Positions 7,696 to 16,560 of a DNA stretch of 46,336 nucleotides are shown here, piece after piece. The stretch comes from Ascidiaceihabitans sp. (GTDB lineage Bacteria; Pseudomonadota; Alphaproteobacteria; Rhodobacterales; Rhodobacteraceae). Under the pieces are notes generated by a model that worked only from the letters and a program-made list of their open reading frames with translations, made no database searches and was not told the origin of the DNA. The translations under genes were made by a program, and so were the position numbers. Location of the stretch: positions 1 to 46,336 of the forward strand of contig JAPKAB010000021.1 in assembly GCA_028825475.1 (NCBI GenBank), given 5' to 3'. Numbering within the stretch: position 1 is the stretch's first letter; each line of letters opens with the position of its first letter.

Positions 7696-8817
7696 TTATT
7701 GATCCAACAGAACGCCAGCTGTGGCGCTCCAACTAACCCAAACAGGATCTTCCCACGTGAATGCACGACGGGAAATACGGCGGGTGTTTGCGGTTTGTGC
7801 CTTTATGATTTGACCGCTGGGCAGCTGCACGTGATAGGTACTAAGGTTCCCCAAATACGCAATATCCAACACCTTGCCCTGCACCGCGTTTGGGCCGTCA
7901 GGGCGTTCCGCGTGAATACCAATTTTTTCAGGCCGAATTGCCAAATGTGTGGTTTCACCCTCTGTAAATGTCCGATCACAGGCTGCGGTAACGGGCTCCT
8001 TTCCACCAAAATTCAGTGAATAGGTATCCGCACCGATGGCCTTAACGGGACCAGTCAAGATGTTCACGTCACCGATAAAATCGGCAACGTAAACAGAGTT
8101 GGGCGCTTCATAAATTTTCTCAGGTGTCGCAACCTGAATAATGCGTCCCTCATCCATAACTGCAACCCGCGATGCAACTGTCATTGCCTCTTCCTGATCA
8201 TGGGTTACAATGACAAAAGTCGTACCCGTTTGTTCTTGAATATCCATCAGTTCAAACTGTGTATCTTGGCGCAGCTTTTTATCCAACGCGCCCAAAGGTT
8301 CGTCCAGTAGCAACAACTTTGGTGCTTTAGCCAACGAACGAGCCAATGCAACACGTTGGCGTTGCCCGCCTGAAATTTGGTGTGGTTTACGCCGTCCAAA
8401 CTTTTCTAGGCGCGTCAGTTTAAGCATCTCTTCAACGCGTGCGTTCAAAACATCTTTGGCGACACCATCACGGCGCAACCCAAAGGCAATATTTTCCCAA
8501 ACAGAGAGATGCGGGAACAGGGCGTAGGATTGGAACATCATGTTCACAGCACGCTTGTTGGGTGGAATACCCGCAATGTCGCGACCAGACAATGACATCG
8601 AGCCCGAGGTAGGGTTCTCGAAACCAGCCAGCATACGCATCATTGTCGTCTTACCACAGCCCGATGGTCCAAGCAGCGCAAAGAACTCGCGTTCAAAGAT
8701 ATCCAATGACAAATCGTCAATGGCAACAAAGTCGCCAAAACGTTTGGTTACATTTTTAAATGAGATAAGAGGGGCCGTGTTAGGATCATCCCAGGGTGCG
8801 AAAACAGTCTCTACCAC
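7696..8817 (-). CDS. potG: Putrescine-type ABC transporter ATPase, PotG-like
   Basis: 373 aa from GTG 8817, chosen because AAGGA (complement of 8824-8828) lies 6 nt upstream; TTG 8823 is the alternative. Walker A GPSGCGKTT (~50-58), Q-loop MMFQSYALFPH, signature ISGGQRQRVALARSL, Walker B LLLLDEPLGALD and switch VTHDQEEA are all intact. The C-terminal ~110 residues (LAIRPEKIGIH...) are the TOBE regulatory domain. It powers putrescine uptake with PotH and PotI. About 60 bp separate it from potF. Confidence 0.9.
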   Translation of the reverse strand: MVETVFAPWDDPNTAPLISFKNVTKRFGDFVAIDDLSLDIFEREFFALLGPSGCGKTTMMRMLAGFENPTSGSMSLSGRDIAGIPPNKRAVNMMFQSYALFPHLSVWENIAFGLRRDGVAKDVLNARVEEMLKLTRLEKFGRRKPHQISGGQRQRVALARSLAKAPKLLLLDEPLGALDKKLRQDTQFELMDIQEQTGTTFVIVTHDQEEAMTVASRVAVMDEGRIIQVATPEKIYEAPNSVYVADFIGDVNILTGPVKAIGADTYSLNFGGKEPVTAACDRTFTEGETTHLAIRPEKIGIHAERPDGPNAVQGKVLDIAYLGNLSTYHVQLPSGQIIKAQTANTRRISRRAFTWEDPVWVSWSATAGVLLDQ

Positions 8818-8876
8818 AAGCAATCCTTAATAAATGAGGTGGAGCGCGGCCAATGCTGCGCCCCTTGGTTCGGGTA

Positions 8877-9959
8877 TTAGGTCCCGGACTTAATTTTTGT
8901 CCACATGCGTGTCACTTTACGCTGCACTTTTTGTGGGTAAGGAGCCTTGGTGTACAAGTTCTCCAATGTCGCTGCGTCTGGGTAAATCGCCGGATCACCA
9001 ATTACGTCTTCGACCAAGAACTCTTGCGATGCCTTGTTGCCGTTGGCGTAGTAAACGTAGTTTGAAGCCGCAGCCATGTTTTGCGCATCCATGATGAAAT
9101 TCAAGAATGTGTGTGCTGCCTCTGGGTTTGGGGCATCCGTTGGGATCGCCATTTGGTCAAACCACATCAAAGCACCTTCTGATGGCGCATTAAACGCAAT
9201 CTCTACGCCATTTTCTGCTTCATCAGCACGATCACGTGCTTGCAAGATGTCACCGGACCAGCCGAACGCAACGCAAATGTCACCGTTCGCCAGTGCATTG
9301 ATATACTCAGAGCTGTGGAATTTAGTCACGTATGGTCGGATAGCAGACAGAACAGCTTCAGCCTTAGCAAACGCTTCTGGGTCTTCGCTGTTAGGATCTT
9401 CACCAACAAATGTCAAAGCAGCTGGAATCAGCTCGGTCGGAGCGTCCAAGAAGTGAACACCACACTCAGCAAGCTTTTTCATGTTCGCAGGATTGAACAC
9501 CAATTCAAGCGAACCAACAGGTGCATCATCACCCAGGATTTCAGCAACTTTTCCAACGTTCACGCCAAGGCCAGTCGTGCCCCACATGTAATTGATAGAA
9601 TGCGCATTGCCCGCGTCGTATTGTTCTGTGCGGTCTTTGATAACTTCCCAAAGGTTACCCGCGTTCGGCAACTGAGCTTGATCCAATTTCTGAAACGCGC
9701 CCGCTGTGATCATGCGCTGTAGGAAGTCACCCGTTGGAACGACAACGTCATAGCCAGAGGAGCCGGCAAGCATTTTAGTTTCCAAAACTTCGTTGCTGTC
9801 GAAAACGTCATAGATCAGCTTGATGCCAGTCTCGTCCTCAAACTTAGACAACAACTCTTCGTCAATGTAATCGGACCAGTTGTAAACCCGAACTTCTTCA
9901 GCCCATGCGGCCGTGGAAGCAATCGCCAATACGGCAACGGTGCTTAGCATTTGTTTCAT
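8877..9959 (-). CDS. potF: Periplasmic putrescine-binding protein, PotF-like
   Basis: 360 aa. Signal peptide MKQMLSTVAVLAIASTAAWA, then EEVRVYNWSDYIDEELLSKF, the opening strand of the PotD/PotF family, and the hinge-side segment SGYDVVVPTGDFLQRM. Polyamine-contact features typical of the family are visible: NWSDYI near the N-terminus, FGWSGDILQARDRA and MWFDQMAIP. It delivers polyamine to PotGHI. It is first in the operon and divergent from the aminotransferase. Putrescine rather than spermidine is inferred from the PotF-like sequence and the aminotransferase neighbour. Confidence 0.87.
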   Translation of the reverse strand: MKQMLSTVAVLAIASTAAWAEEVRVYNWSDYIDEELLSKFEDETGIKLIYDVFDSNEVLETKMLAGSSGYDVVVPTGDFLQRMITAGAFQKLDQAQLPNAGNLWEVIKDRTEQYDAGNAHSINYMWGTTGLGVNVGKVAEILGDDAPVGSLELVFNPANMKKLAECGVHFLDAPTELIPAALTFVGEDPNSEDPEAFAKAEAVLSAIRPYVTKFHSSEYINALANGDICVAFGWSGDILQARDRADEAENGVEIAFNAPSEGALMWFDQMAIPTDAPNPEAAHTFLNFIMDAQNMAAASNYVYYANGNKASQEFLVEDVIGDPAIYPDAATLENLYTKAPYPQKVQRKVTRMWTKIKSGT

Positions 9960-10006
9960 TTTAGTCTCCCGTGTTTCGGGTCGGGTTGGTCCCGACTTTC
10001 GTTGAT

Positions 10007-10034
10007 TTGATCAAGTTTTACGCTCTTGATCAAG
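10007..10034. promoter_or_regulatory. Twin TTGATCAA palindromes, candidate polyamine operator
   Basis: Perfect 8-bp palindromes TTGATCAA occur at 10007-10014 and 10026-10033, 19 bp centre to centre (about two helical turns), each followed by G. They sit 48-74 bp upstream of the potF start and 145-172 bp upstream of the aminotransferase start. GATCA cores recur at about 10055 and 10117. The layout fits a cooperative dimeric repressor controlling both divergent units. The regulator is not identified. Confidence 0.5.
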
Positions 10035-10178
10035 ACTTCTTATGTTTCAAAAGTAGATCATATGCACAAATCAACCATTTGCAGGTGCCATACCTGTGTT
10101 GACTTGGCCGTGTTTGATCATATTCTCAGTTCAAACAAATACGGCCTGAAGCTAGGCCCGCTTTCAAAGGAAAGTCTA

Positions 10179-11576
10179 ATGCCCGCCATTACCAATCACC
10201 TACCCACAGCTGAACTGCAGGCCTTAGACGCTGCCCACCACATGCACCCGTTCACAACAAATGATGAATTGGCAGCGCAAGGTGCACGGATCATTACCCG
10301 CGCAAACGGTGTTTATCTGCACGACAGCGAAGGCAACGAAATCTTAGACGGTATGGCTGGTCTTTGGTGTGTAAACATCGGATATGGACGCGAAGAACTG
10401 GCCGAAGTCGCAGCCCGTCAGATGAAAGAGCTGCCGTACTATAACACCTTCTTTATGACGACCCACGTGCCCGCAATTGCACTCGCCAAAGAGATAGCAT
10501 CACTTGCTCCTGCTCACCTGAATCACGTGTTCTTCGCCGGTTCTGGTTCCGAAGCGAATGACACCAATCTGCGCATGGTGCGCACATATTGGGCGATGAA
10601 AGGCAAACCTTCAAAAACCGTCGTGATCAGCCGCAAGAATGCATATCACGGTTCGTCAGTTGGTTCTGGATCGCTTGGCGGCATGAGTCCAATGCACGCC
10701 CAAGGCGGCCTACCGATCCCTGACATCACGCACATCAATCAGCCACATTGGTGGGCAGAGGGTGGCGACGCAACACCTAACGATTTTGGTCTGGCCTGCG
10801 CACAAGAACTGGAAGCAACCATCCTTGCCATGGGCGAGGATCGTGTTGCCGCGTTTATCGCAGAACCCATTCAAGGTGCTGGCGGCGTAATAATTCCACC
10901 AGAAACCTACTGGCCTGAAGTTCAACGTATTTGCGACAAATACGAAATCTTACTAATTGCTGATGAAGTCATATGTGGCTTTGGCCGCACAGGAAACTGG
11001 TTTGGATCAGAGACAGTAAACATTCGGCCAGACATCATGACTATCGCGAAAGGTCTTAGCTCTGGCTATCAACCCATCGGGGGTTCAATCGTTTCTGATG
11101 AAATCGCTACAGTGATCAATTCTGGCGAATTCAATCACGGCTACACCTATTCCGGCCACCCTGTGGCGGCCGCTGTGGCACTCGAAAACCTGCGTATCCT
11201 GCAAGAAGAAAACGTTCTGGATCACGTCCGCGATGTGGCTGCTCCTGCCCTTGCCGAAATGTGGAATGGTCTGGGCGATCACCCGTTGGTTGGTGAAACA
11301 AAAATAATCGGCATGATGGGATCACTTGCCCTTACACCAAAAAAAGAAACACGCGCCAAGTTTGCAGCTGACGCTGGAACAGCAGGCTATATGTGCCGCG
11401 AACGCAGCTTTGCCAACAACCTGATTATGCGCCACGTTTATGACCGCTTGATCATCTCACCACCACTCGTGATTACTCCGGAAGAGATCAAGTTAATGGG
11501 CCAGCGTGCACGTCTAGCACTAGACGAAGCCTATGTGCAGATGAAGGACTTGGACCTTCTGAAAGAAGCGTCATAG
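10179..11576 (+). CDS. Class III PLP aminotransferase, probably putrescine/polyamine--pyruvate type
   Basis: 465 aa from ATG 10179, with AAAGGAAAG just upstream; the frame stays open further 5' but has no such site. Fold-type I omega-aminotransferase features: MAGLWCVNIGYGREEL, GSGSEANDTNLRMVR, AYHGSS, EPIQGAGGVIIPP, LIADEVICGFGRTG, and Schiff-base Lys291 in TIAKGLSSGYQPIGG. The sequence type and the divergent putrescine importer suggest it converts putrescine to 4-aminobutanal with pyruvate as acceptor (SpuC-like). Other omega-amino acids or beta-alanine are possible substrates; specificity is inferred from context. Confidence 0.85.
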   Translation: MPAITNHLPTAELQALDAAHHMHPFTTNDELAAQGARIITRANGVYLHDSEGNEILDGMAGLWCVNIGYGREELAEVAARQMKELPYYNTFFMTTHVPAIALAKEIASLAPAHLNHVFFAGSGSEANDTNLRMVRTYWAMKGKPSKTVVISRKNAYHGSSVGSGSLGGMSPMHAQGGLPIPDITHINQPHWWAEGGDATPNDFGLACAQELEATILAMGEDRVAAFIAEPIQGAGGVIIPPETYWPEVQRICDKYEILLIADEVICGFGRTGNWFGSETVNIRPDIMTIAKGLSSGYQPIGGSIVSDEIATVINSGEFNHGYTYSGHPVAAAVALENLRILQEENVLDHVRDVAAPALAEMWNGLGDHPLVGETKIIGMMGSLALTPKKETRAKFAADAGTAGYMCRERSFANNLIMRHVYDRLIISPPLVITPEEIKLMGQRARLALDEAYVQMKDLDLLKEAS

Positions 11577-11582
11577 TTAACT

Positions 11583-12755
11583 CTATTTGGTGGCGAATTT
11601 AGGAGATACGCCGCCAAATACCTCTGCTACCCCATCTTCAGAAATCCGAATACTCTGACCTATTCCCACATTGGCACCTGAAACACTCAGAGTTGGGCAG
11701 ACATGAAACGTCATATTCGGCTCTAAAACTGCTTCGCTATTAGTATTCAATGAAATCACTTCATCTTCCATTCTTGGGGGATAGGCTACACCAATCAGTC
11801 CGCCAAACCCGTTACCGTTATCGTCGCCGTGTCCCAATGGACCCGCCAAGGCTTTAGCGACGTCGCTAACCTTACTTCCTGCTGTTGCAGCAGCAATTCC
11901 GGCGTCCAAACTTTCGATCAAAGCAGCCTCGGCGCGACGCTTTTCATCTGACACTTCGCCTAGAAAAATGGTTCGGCAAAGCGGCGCATGATAGCGACGG
12001 TAGCATCCTGAGAATGAGAAGGTCATGTCCTCACCAGCAACCAACGGACTGCCACTCCACGTCAGCAAGCGCGCAACTGTATCAGAACCTGACGGCAACA
12101 TCGGTGGCATTGCTGGGTAATCTCCCCACGCGCCATCTACACCTTGCATAGCATCATGATAGGCCAATGCAACCAGCTGGTTCTTGGCCATGCCAACATC
12201 TGCATGCTTCATAACACCTTCCATGATTTTATCGGAAATGGCCGCCGCTTTACGCATGAACGCAATCTCGGGCGCGGACTTGATCGCGCGCTGAAGGTTC
12301 ACCATTCCTGTTGCGTCAGCAAAACCGACATCAGGTAGAACCTGCAAAAGAACAGAAAACCCTTTGGCAGAGAAATGTTGACTGTCCATTTCGATGCCAA
12401 GGTTCTGAACACCCAACCCACTAATGTGGCGCGCTAGGTCCTCAATCGGATGGCGCTCCATCGAGTTCACAAGATCGCTTTCATGGCCGATCACACAACC
12501 CTCTGGCATCCAGACGGTGTGCATTGCCCCTTGCGTATCTTGCTGACGCCCCCACCACATTGGGTCCGCATCCTGCAGAACAATCACACCCTGATGATGA
12601 CTAAACGTCCAGGCATCGTACCCCGTCAGCCACTGCATATTTGCGGGATCACTGACGAACAAAGCATCCAATCCCGCAAGCGCCATTGCCATACGGGTCA
12701 TCAAAAGGCGGCGATCATATTCCACCTGATCAAAGGGCAATCGTTTGCTGGTCAT
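11583..12755 (-). CDS. M24-fold hydrolase of the ectoine hydrolase/creatinase-like group
   Basis: 390 aa from ATG 12755, chosen for AAAGGA 8 nt upstream. The N-terminal creatinase/prolidase domain has the motif LFVSDPANMQWLTGYDAWTF; the C-terminal pita-bread domain spans ~165-390. Metal-dependent M24 peptidases carry a D-D-H-E-E set; here the corresponding region reads MTFSFSGCYRRYHAPLCRTIFLG, as in ectoine hydrolase (DoeA/EutD)-like proteins, so a metal-independent amidohydrolase is likely. No doeB/eutE-type deacylase or ectoine transporter is adjacent. Substrate is uncertain; an N-acylated polyamine or amino-acid derivative is another option. Confidence 0.72.
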   Translation of the reverse strand: MTSKRLPFDQVEYDRRLLMTRMAMALAGLDALFVSDPANMQWLTGYDAWTFSHHQGVIVLQDADPMWWGRQQDTQGAMHTVWMPEGCVIGHESDLVNSMERHPIEDLARHISGLGVQNLGIEMDSQHFSAKGFSVLLQVLPDVGFADATGMVNLQRAIKSAPEIAFMRKAAAISDKIMEGVMKHADVGMAKNQLVALAYHDAMQGVDGAWGDYPAMPPMLPSGSDTVARLLTWSGSPLVAGEDMTFSFSGCYRRYHAPLCRTIFLGEVSDEKRRAEAALIESLDAGIAAATAGSKVSDVAKALAGPLGHGDDNGNGFGGLIGVAYPPRMEDEVISLNTNSEAVLEPNMTFHVCPTLSVSGANVGIGQSIRISEDGVAEVFGGVSPKFATK

Positions 12756-12816
12756 ACTATGAATCCTTTTGCGCCCAAAATGCGGCCTCAACAGGTTAGG
12801 CGCAATAGGAAACCCA

Positions 12817-13893
12817 TCAGAACCAGCGCCCGATCGCAGTCAACTGAAACGAACCACCTGTTGCACTGACATGGGCGAAGGCCACAGCGCTAGAAACCGA
12901 TGTGGTCGTTTGCCCTGCACTAATCCATAGGTTGGCCACATCACTCACATTCCCACCTGAAACAATTGGCGGTGCGATAAACCCACTGGGGAATGTCCAC
13001 GTTTGGGTTGCCGATTTAAAAGCAGCTCCAACAACGATGTTGGTGTCAGCAGAAATCACGTTCGATGTGCAAATCATTGTCCCATCCGCAAACCGCGTAA
13101 ATTCACCATCCACCGTACTGCCTCGTTCAATGATCGCGCCACTTGGGCTGCCACCAACTTCGCCTACACCACCAATGATATTACCGGGGCAGTACCCAAA
13201 ATCGGCACGCATCAACCGACCTATCGATGTATCTGTTGGCCCCGATTGAACAGACGCACCCGACACACTCCCACTTGCGGAATCAAAACGAATGGCTTCT
13301 TGCCATGAAGACCCATCCGGGCTGATTTTCAACGACCAGCTGTTTGATCCATTCAGACCCATTTCCGCATGCCCAGACCAATTTGTCTGAAATAATAGGC
13401 TCGCGGTATCAGACGTTGATGCCTTGTTGATCTTGATCTGATGGCCCGCCCCTTCGTGCGAATACAACGAAGCTGGCGCGCTGATGCTCAGCCGATTGGT
13501 TGCGTCAGCCGTCGAGTTTATTCCGACATTTTGAAGGTTAGCCAATTCAGTTTGCTGAGGCAGCTCAACCCAACCCCCACCGTCGAAATGCAAATACCCG
13601 CCACGTGATTGATCGAACGCTAACCAACCAATTTGCGGGGTACTAAACAGCCATGCATTGCCATCAAACGAGGCAACGGCCCCTTCATGGCTTCCCCAAG
13701 CACCCACGCTCTCATCAGCCACCAAATACCTATCACCCCTTTGAGCGAGTGGTGGACTGGTCAACGTGCTGTCCAAGACGCACAGTTGCGTAACAGCATC
13801 TAAGACACTGAGTGCTTCGTTATGTGTCACATGCTTTTGCGCTTGTGATGGCTGCATCACGGGCAGGCCAAGATTCGGCAGTGTTTGAGACAT
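12817..13893 (-). CDS. DUF2793 domain protein
   Basis: 358 aa from ATG 13893 (AGGGG five bases upstream). The N-terminus has the DUF2793 hallmark LPNLGLPVMQPSQAQKHVTH followed by NEALSVLDAVTQL, then DRYLVADESVGAWGSHEGAVASF and a Trp/Gly-rich segment. The rest is Gly/Ser/Thr-rich and resembles a phage-tail-fibre or receptor-binding beta region. DUF2793 proteins are common in Rhodobacterales, often near gene transfer agent or prophage tail genes. No other phage structural gene lies nearby. It may share a transcript with the M24 hydrolase 61 bp downstream. Confidence 0.78.
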   Translation of the reverse strand: MSQTLPNLGLPVMQPSQAQKHVTHNEALSVLDAVTQLCVLDSTLTSPPLAQRGDRYLVADESVGAWGSHEGAVASFDGNAWLFSTPQIGWLAFDQSRGGYLHFDGGGWVELPQQTELANLQNVGINSTADATNRLSISAPASLYSHEGAGHQIKINKASTSDTASLLFQTNWSGHAEMGLNGSNSWSLKISPDGSSWQEAIRFDSASGSVSGASVQSGPTDTSIGRLMRADFGYCPGNIIGGVGEVGGSPSGAIIERGSTVDGEFTRFADGTMICTSNVISADTNIVVGAAFKSATQTWTFPSGFIAPPIVSGGNVSDVANLWISAGQTTTSVSSAVAFAHVSATGGSFQLTAIGRWF

Positions 13894-14154
13894 GGGGACC
13901 CCTAAATGTTCCATGAGAATGCAATATTTCAGGGAATTTGACGAGTTTTCTTGAATAAACACTTACAGGATCGACTGTCCAATTCAGAAATTGTTAAGCA
14001 TTGTTCTGTCGAAGGCGCGCGAAACAGGCGAATAGCAAAATATTTCGAATGAAACGGCACTTTAGATATATATTAGGTTGCAAATTTTGAACTCACTGGT
14101 TCTACTCTTCTTTAATACACGCGGAAAATCGCGGGAGAAACCAGGGAGCCACAT
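13894..14154. promoter_or_regulatory. Divergent intergenic region before the second polyamine operon
   Basis: About 260 bp, AT-rich, between the divergent DUF2793 gene and the ATPase gene. A TATATATT stretch at about 14065-14075 and TTGCAA about 14 bp later are possible promoter elements for the plus-strand operon, but no pair is convincing. AGGGAG just before 14155 is the ribosome site for the TTG start. Confidence 0.4.
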
Positions 14155-15255
14155 TTGGCCGATACTGCAAAAAACGATGCGTTCGTTGAATTTGAACGCG
14201 TTCAGAAAAGCTATGACGGCGTTAATCTAGTCGTCAAAGATTTGAACCTTTCCATGCCACGTGGCGAATTCCTAACGATGCTTGGCCCATCAGGATCTGG
14301 CAAGACCACTTGCCTCATGATGCTTGCCGGTTTCGAGACAGCAACACACGGCGACATTCGCCTTGGTGGCACCTCGATCAACAACATCCCACCGCACAAA
14401 CGTGGCATTGGCATGGTGTTCCAAAACTACGCATTGTTCCCGCACATGACTGTTGCTGAAAACCTTGCCTTCCCTTTGGAAGTTCGCAAGATCGGCAAAT
14501 CTGAGCGTGAAGAAAAAGTCATGCGCGCATTGGGTATGGTTCAGATGCAAGATTTCGCAGGCCGCCGCCCTTCACAGCTTTCTGGTGGTCAACAACAACG
14601 CATCGCTTTGTCGCGCGCATTGGTGTTTGAACCCGAATTGGTTTTGATGGACGAGCCACTTGGCGCATTGGACAAACAGCTGCGCGAAACGCTGCAATTT
14701 GAAATTACCAACTTGGCACACGAACTAGGTATTACGACTGTTTACGTAACGCACGACCAAACCGAAGCGCTGACAATGTCAGACCGCGTAGCGGTGTTTG
14801 AAAACGGCCGCATTCAACAACTGGCTGCGCCAGACAAATTGTACGAAGAGCCAGAGAACAGCTTTGTTGCGCAGTTCATCGGGGAAAATAACACCCTCGA
14901 AGGAATCGTTAAAGAAATCAAAGGTGGCGTTGCGCTAGTTCAGCTCGACAATGGCGACTTGATCGACGCCAAGCCCATCAATGTAACTGAGGCTGGCCAG
15001 CGGACACGCGTTTCTATCCGCCCAGAGCGGGTTGAGATGGACAAGTCACGTCTGTCACCAGACGCACACACTTTGAAAGCTGAAGTGCTGGAATTCATCT
15101 ACATGGGTGACATCTTCCGCACGCGCCTTCGGGTTGCTGGTAACGATGACTTCGTCATCAAGACGCGCAACGCCCCGGATCAGGTGCGTTTGCAGCCAGG
15201 CCAGATGATCGACATTGGTTGGTTGGCAGAGGATTGCCGCGCGCTAGACGCGTAG
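14155..15255 (+). CDS. Spermidine/putrescine-type ABC transporter ATPase, PotA-like
   Basis: 366 aa. TTG start at 14155, supported by AGGGAG upstream. Walker A GPSGSGKTT (~42-50), Q-loop MVFQNYALFPHMTV, signature LSGGQQQRIALSRAL, Walker B LVLMDEPLGALD, switch VTHDQTEA, then a C-terminal TOBE domain (IRPERVEMD...). First gene of a four-gene plus-strand operon. It is clearly distinct from the PotG-like ATPase at 7696-8817, so two parallel importers exist here. Confidence 0.88.
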   Translation: MADTAKNDAFVEFERVQKSYDGVNLVVKDLNLSMPRGEFLTMLGPSGSGKTTCLMMLAGFETATHGDIRLGGTSINNIPPHKRGIGMVFQNYALFPHMTVAENLAFPLEVRKIGKSEREEKVMRALGMVQMQDFAGRRPSQLSGGQQQRIALSRALVFEPELVLMDEPLGALDKQLRETLQFEITNLAHELGITTVYVTHDQTEALTMSDRVAVFENGRIQQLAAPDKLYEEPENSFVAQFIGENNTLEGIVKEIKGGVALVQLDNGDLIDAKPINVTEAGQRTRVSIRPERVEMDKSRLSPDAHTLKAEVLEFIYMGDIFRTRLRVAGNDDFVIKTRNAPDQVRLQPGQMIDIGWLAEDCRALDA

Positions 15256-15300
15256 CGGTATGAGATATCGCGTGATGTTTCAACGTCGCGCGATGAATAT

Positions 15301-15332
15301 GAGGTTGGGAAACAAGCCCGTACCCCAACCTC
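15301..15332 (+). repeat. Intergenic hairpin between ATPase and binding-protein genes
   Basis: GAGGTTGGG (15301-15309) pairs perfectly with CCCAACCTC (15324-15332) across a 14-nt loop. It lies in the 109-bp gap before the binding-protein gene. No U-run follows, so it is better seen as an mRNA processing or stability element than as a terminator. Confidence 0.5.
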
Positions 15333-15364
15333 TAGACTACTCGGGTTTATCAGGGAGACTATCA

Positions 15365-16471
15365 ATGAAACTTACCAAAACACTGTTGGCCACAACGGCC
15401 CTTACAGTTGCGGCTGGCATGGTTAACGCCGACGGCCACATGTCATCTGAAATGACAATCGTATCTTGGGGCGGCGCTTACTCTGCTTCACAAAAAGGTG
15501 CCTACCACGACCCATACGCCGAAGCGAATGGCGTAACGATCATCAACGATGACTCTTCTGCAGAAGCCGTAGCTAAATTGCGCGCGATGTCAGAAGCTGG
15601 CAACGTAACTTGGGATGTTGTTGACGTTGTTGCAGCAGATGCGATCCGCCTTTGCGACGAAGGCCTTGCGCTGGAAATCGACGCAGACACAATGCTTGCA
15701 AACGCTCCAGACGGCACCAAAGCTTCTGAAGATTTTGGTGACCTATTGGTCTCTGACTGCTTCATTCCACAAATCGTTTATTCAACAACATTCGGTTACC
15801 GCACTGACCTAGTTGGCGATACTGCACCAACTACTGTTTGCGCAGTATTCGACACTGAAGCATACCCAGGTAAGCGTTCACTAGAAAAACGCCCAATCAA
15901 CAACATGGAATGGGCTCTTCTTTGTGACGGCGTTGCAAAAGACGCAGTTTATGACGTTCTTGCGACTGAAGAAGGTCAACAGCAAGCTCTTGATAAGCTA
16001 GCAACAATCAAAGACGATGTTATCTGGTGGTCTGCTGGTGCTGACACTCCACAGCTTTTGGCTGATGGCGAAGTTATCATGGGTTCCACATACAACGGCC
16101 GTCTGTTCGCAGCGATCGAAGAGCAAAAATTGCCAGTGGCAATGCTTTGGGACGCACAAGTATTTGACCTTGATGGTTGGATTATCCCAGCCGGTCTAAG
16201 CGAAGAGCGTCAAGCACGTGCACTTGATTACATCATGTTCGCAACTGACACACAGCGTCTAGCTGACCAAGCACAGTACATCTCTTACGGTCCTGCGCGT
16301 AAATCTTCTGCACCCCTTGTTGGTAAGCACAAGACATTGGGCATCGACATGGCACCACATATGCCAACAGACCCAAACAACGCAAAGAACACGTTCTTGT
16401 ATAACTACGAGTTCTGGGCTGATTACCGTGATGACATCGACGCAAAATTCCAAGCGTGGTTGGCTAAGTAA
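15365..16471 (+). CDS. Polyamine-type ABC transporter periplasmic binding protein, PotD family
   Basis: 368 aa from ATG 15365 (AGGGAG upstream). Signal peptide MKLTKTLLATTALTVAAGMVNA, then EMTIVSWGGAYSASQKGAYHDPYAE, the SBP_bac_8/PotD-like opening. Other family landmarks are WDVVDVVAADAIRLCDEG, ADTPQLLADGEVIMGSTYNGRLFAA and LDGWIIPAGLS. The ligand is not evident; spermidine/putrescine is the default for this family, but opines and related amines are also carried by it. It lies between hairpins on both sides, consistent with higher abundance than the other operon products. Confidence 0.85.
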   Translation: MKLTKTLLATTALTVAAGMVNADGHMSSEMTIVSWGGAYSASQKGAYHDPYAEANGVTIINDDSSAEAVAKLRAMSEAGNVTWDVVDVVAADAIRLCDEGLALEIDADTMLANAPDGTKASEDFGDLLVSDCFIPQIVYSTTFGYRTDLVGDTAPTTVCAVFDTEAYPGKRSLEKRPINNMEWALLCDGVAKDAVYDVLATEEGQQQALDKLATIKDDVIWWSAGADTPQLLADGEVIMGSTYNGRLFAAIEEQKLPVAMLWDAQVFDLDGWIIPAGLSEERQARALDYIMFATDTQRLADQAQYISYGPARKSSAPLVGKHKTLGIDMAPHMPTDPNNAKNTFLYNYEFWADYRDDIDAKFQAWLAK

Positions 16472-16513
16472 GCCAGTAAGGCGGGGTTAAACCCACCTAA
16501 TGTTGCACAATTC

Positions 16514-16537
16514 GGCGGGGGCGATTTAGCCCCCGCC
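16514..16537 (+). repeat. GC-rich hairpin after the binding-protein gene
   Basis: GGCGGGGGC (16514-16522) and GCCCCCGCC (16529-16537) form a perfect 9-bp stem with loop GATTTA, in the 89-bp gap between the binding-protein and permease genes. Only a weak pyrimidine stretch follows. It probably stabilises the 3' end of the binding-protein mRNA or partially attenuates transcription. Confidence 0.65.
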
Positions 16538-16560
16538 ACTCCTTTACTGAAAGACTAAAG

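Noticed and set aside
7695..7766. GTG 7766 as potH start
   Set aside because: It would overlap potG by 71 bp and add residues not typical of PotH; TTG 7694 fits the family N-terminus. Not fully settled.
10026..10178. N-terminal extension of the aminotransferase by 51 residues
   Set aside because: The extension covers the palindromic operator region, has no ribosome site, and ATG 10179 has AAAGGAAAG.
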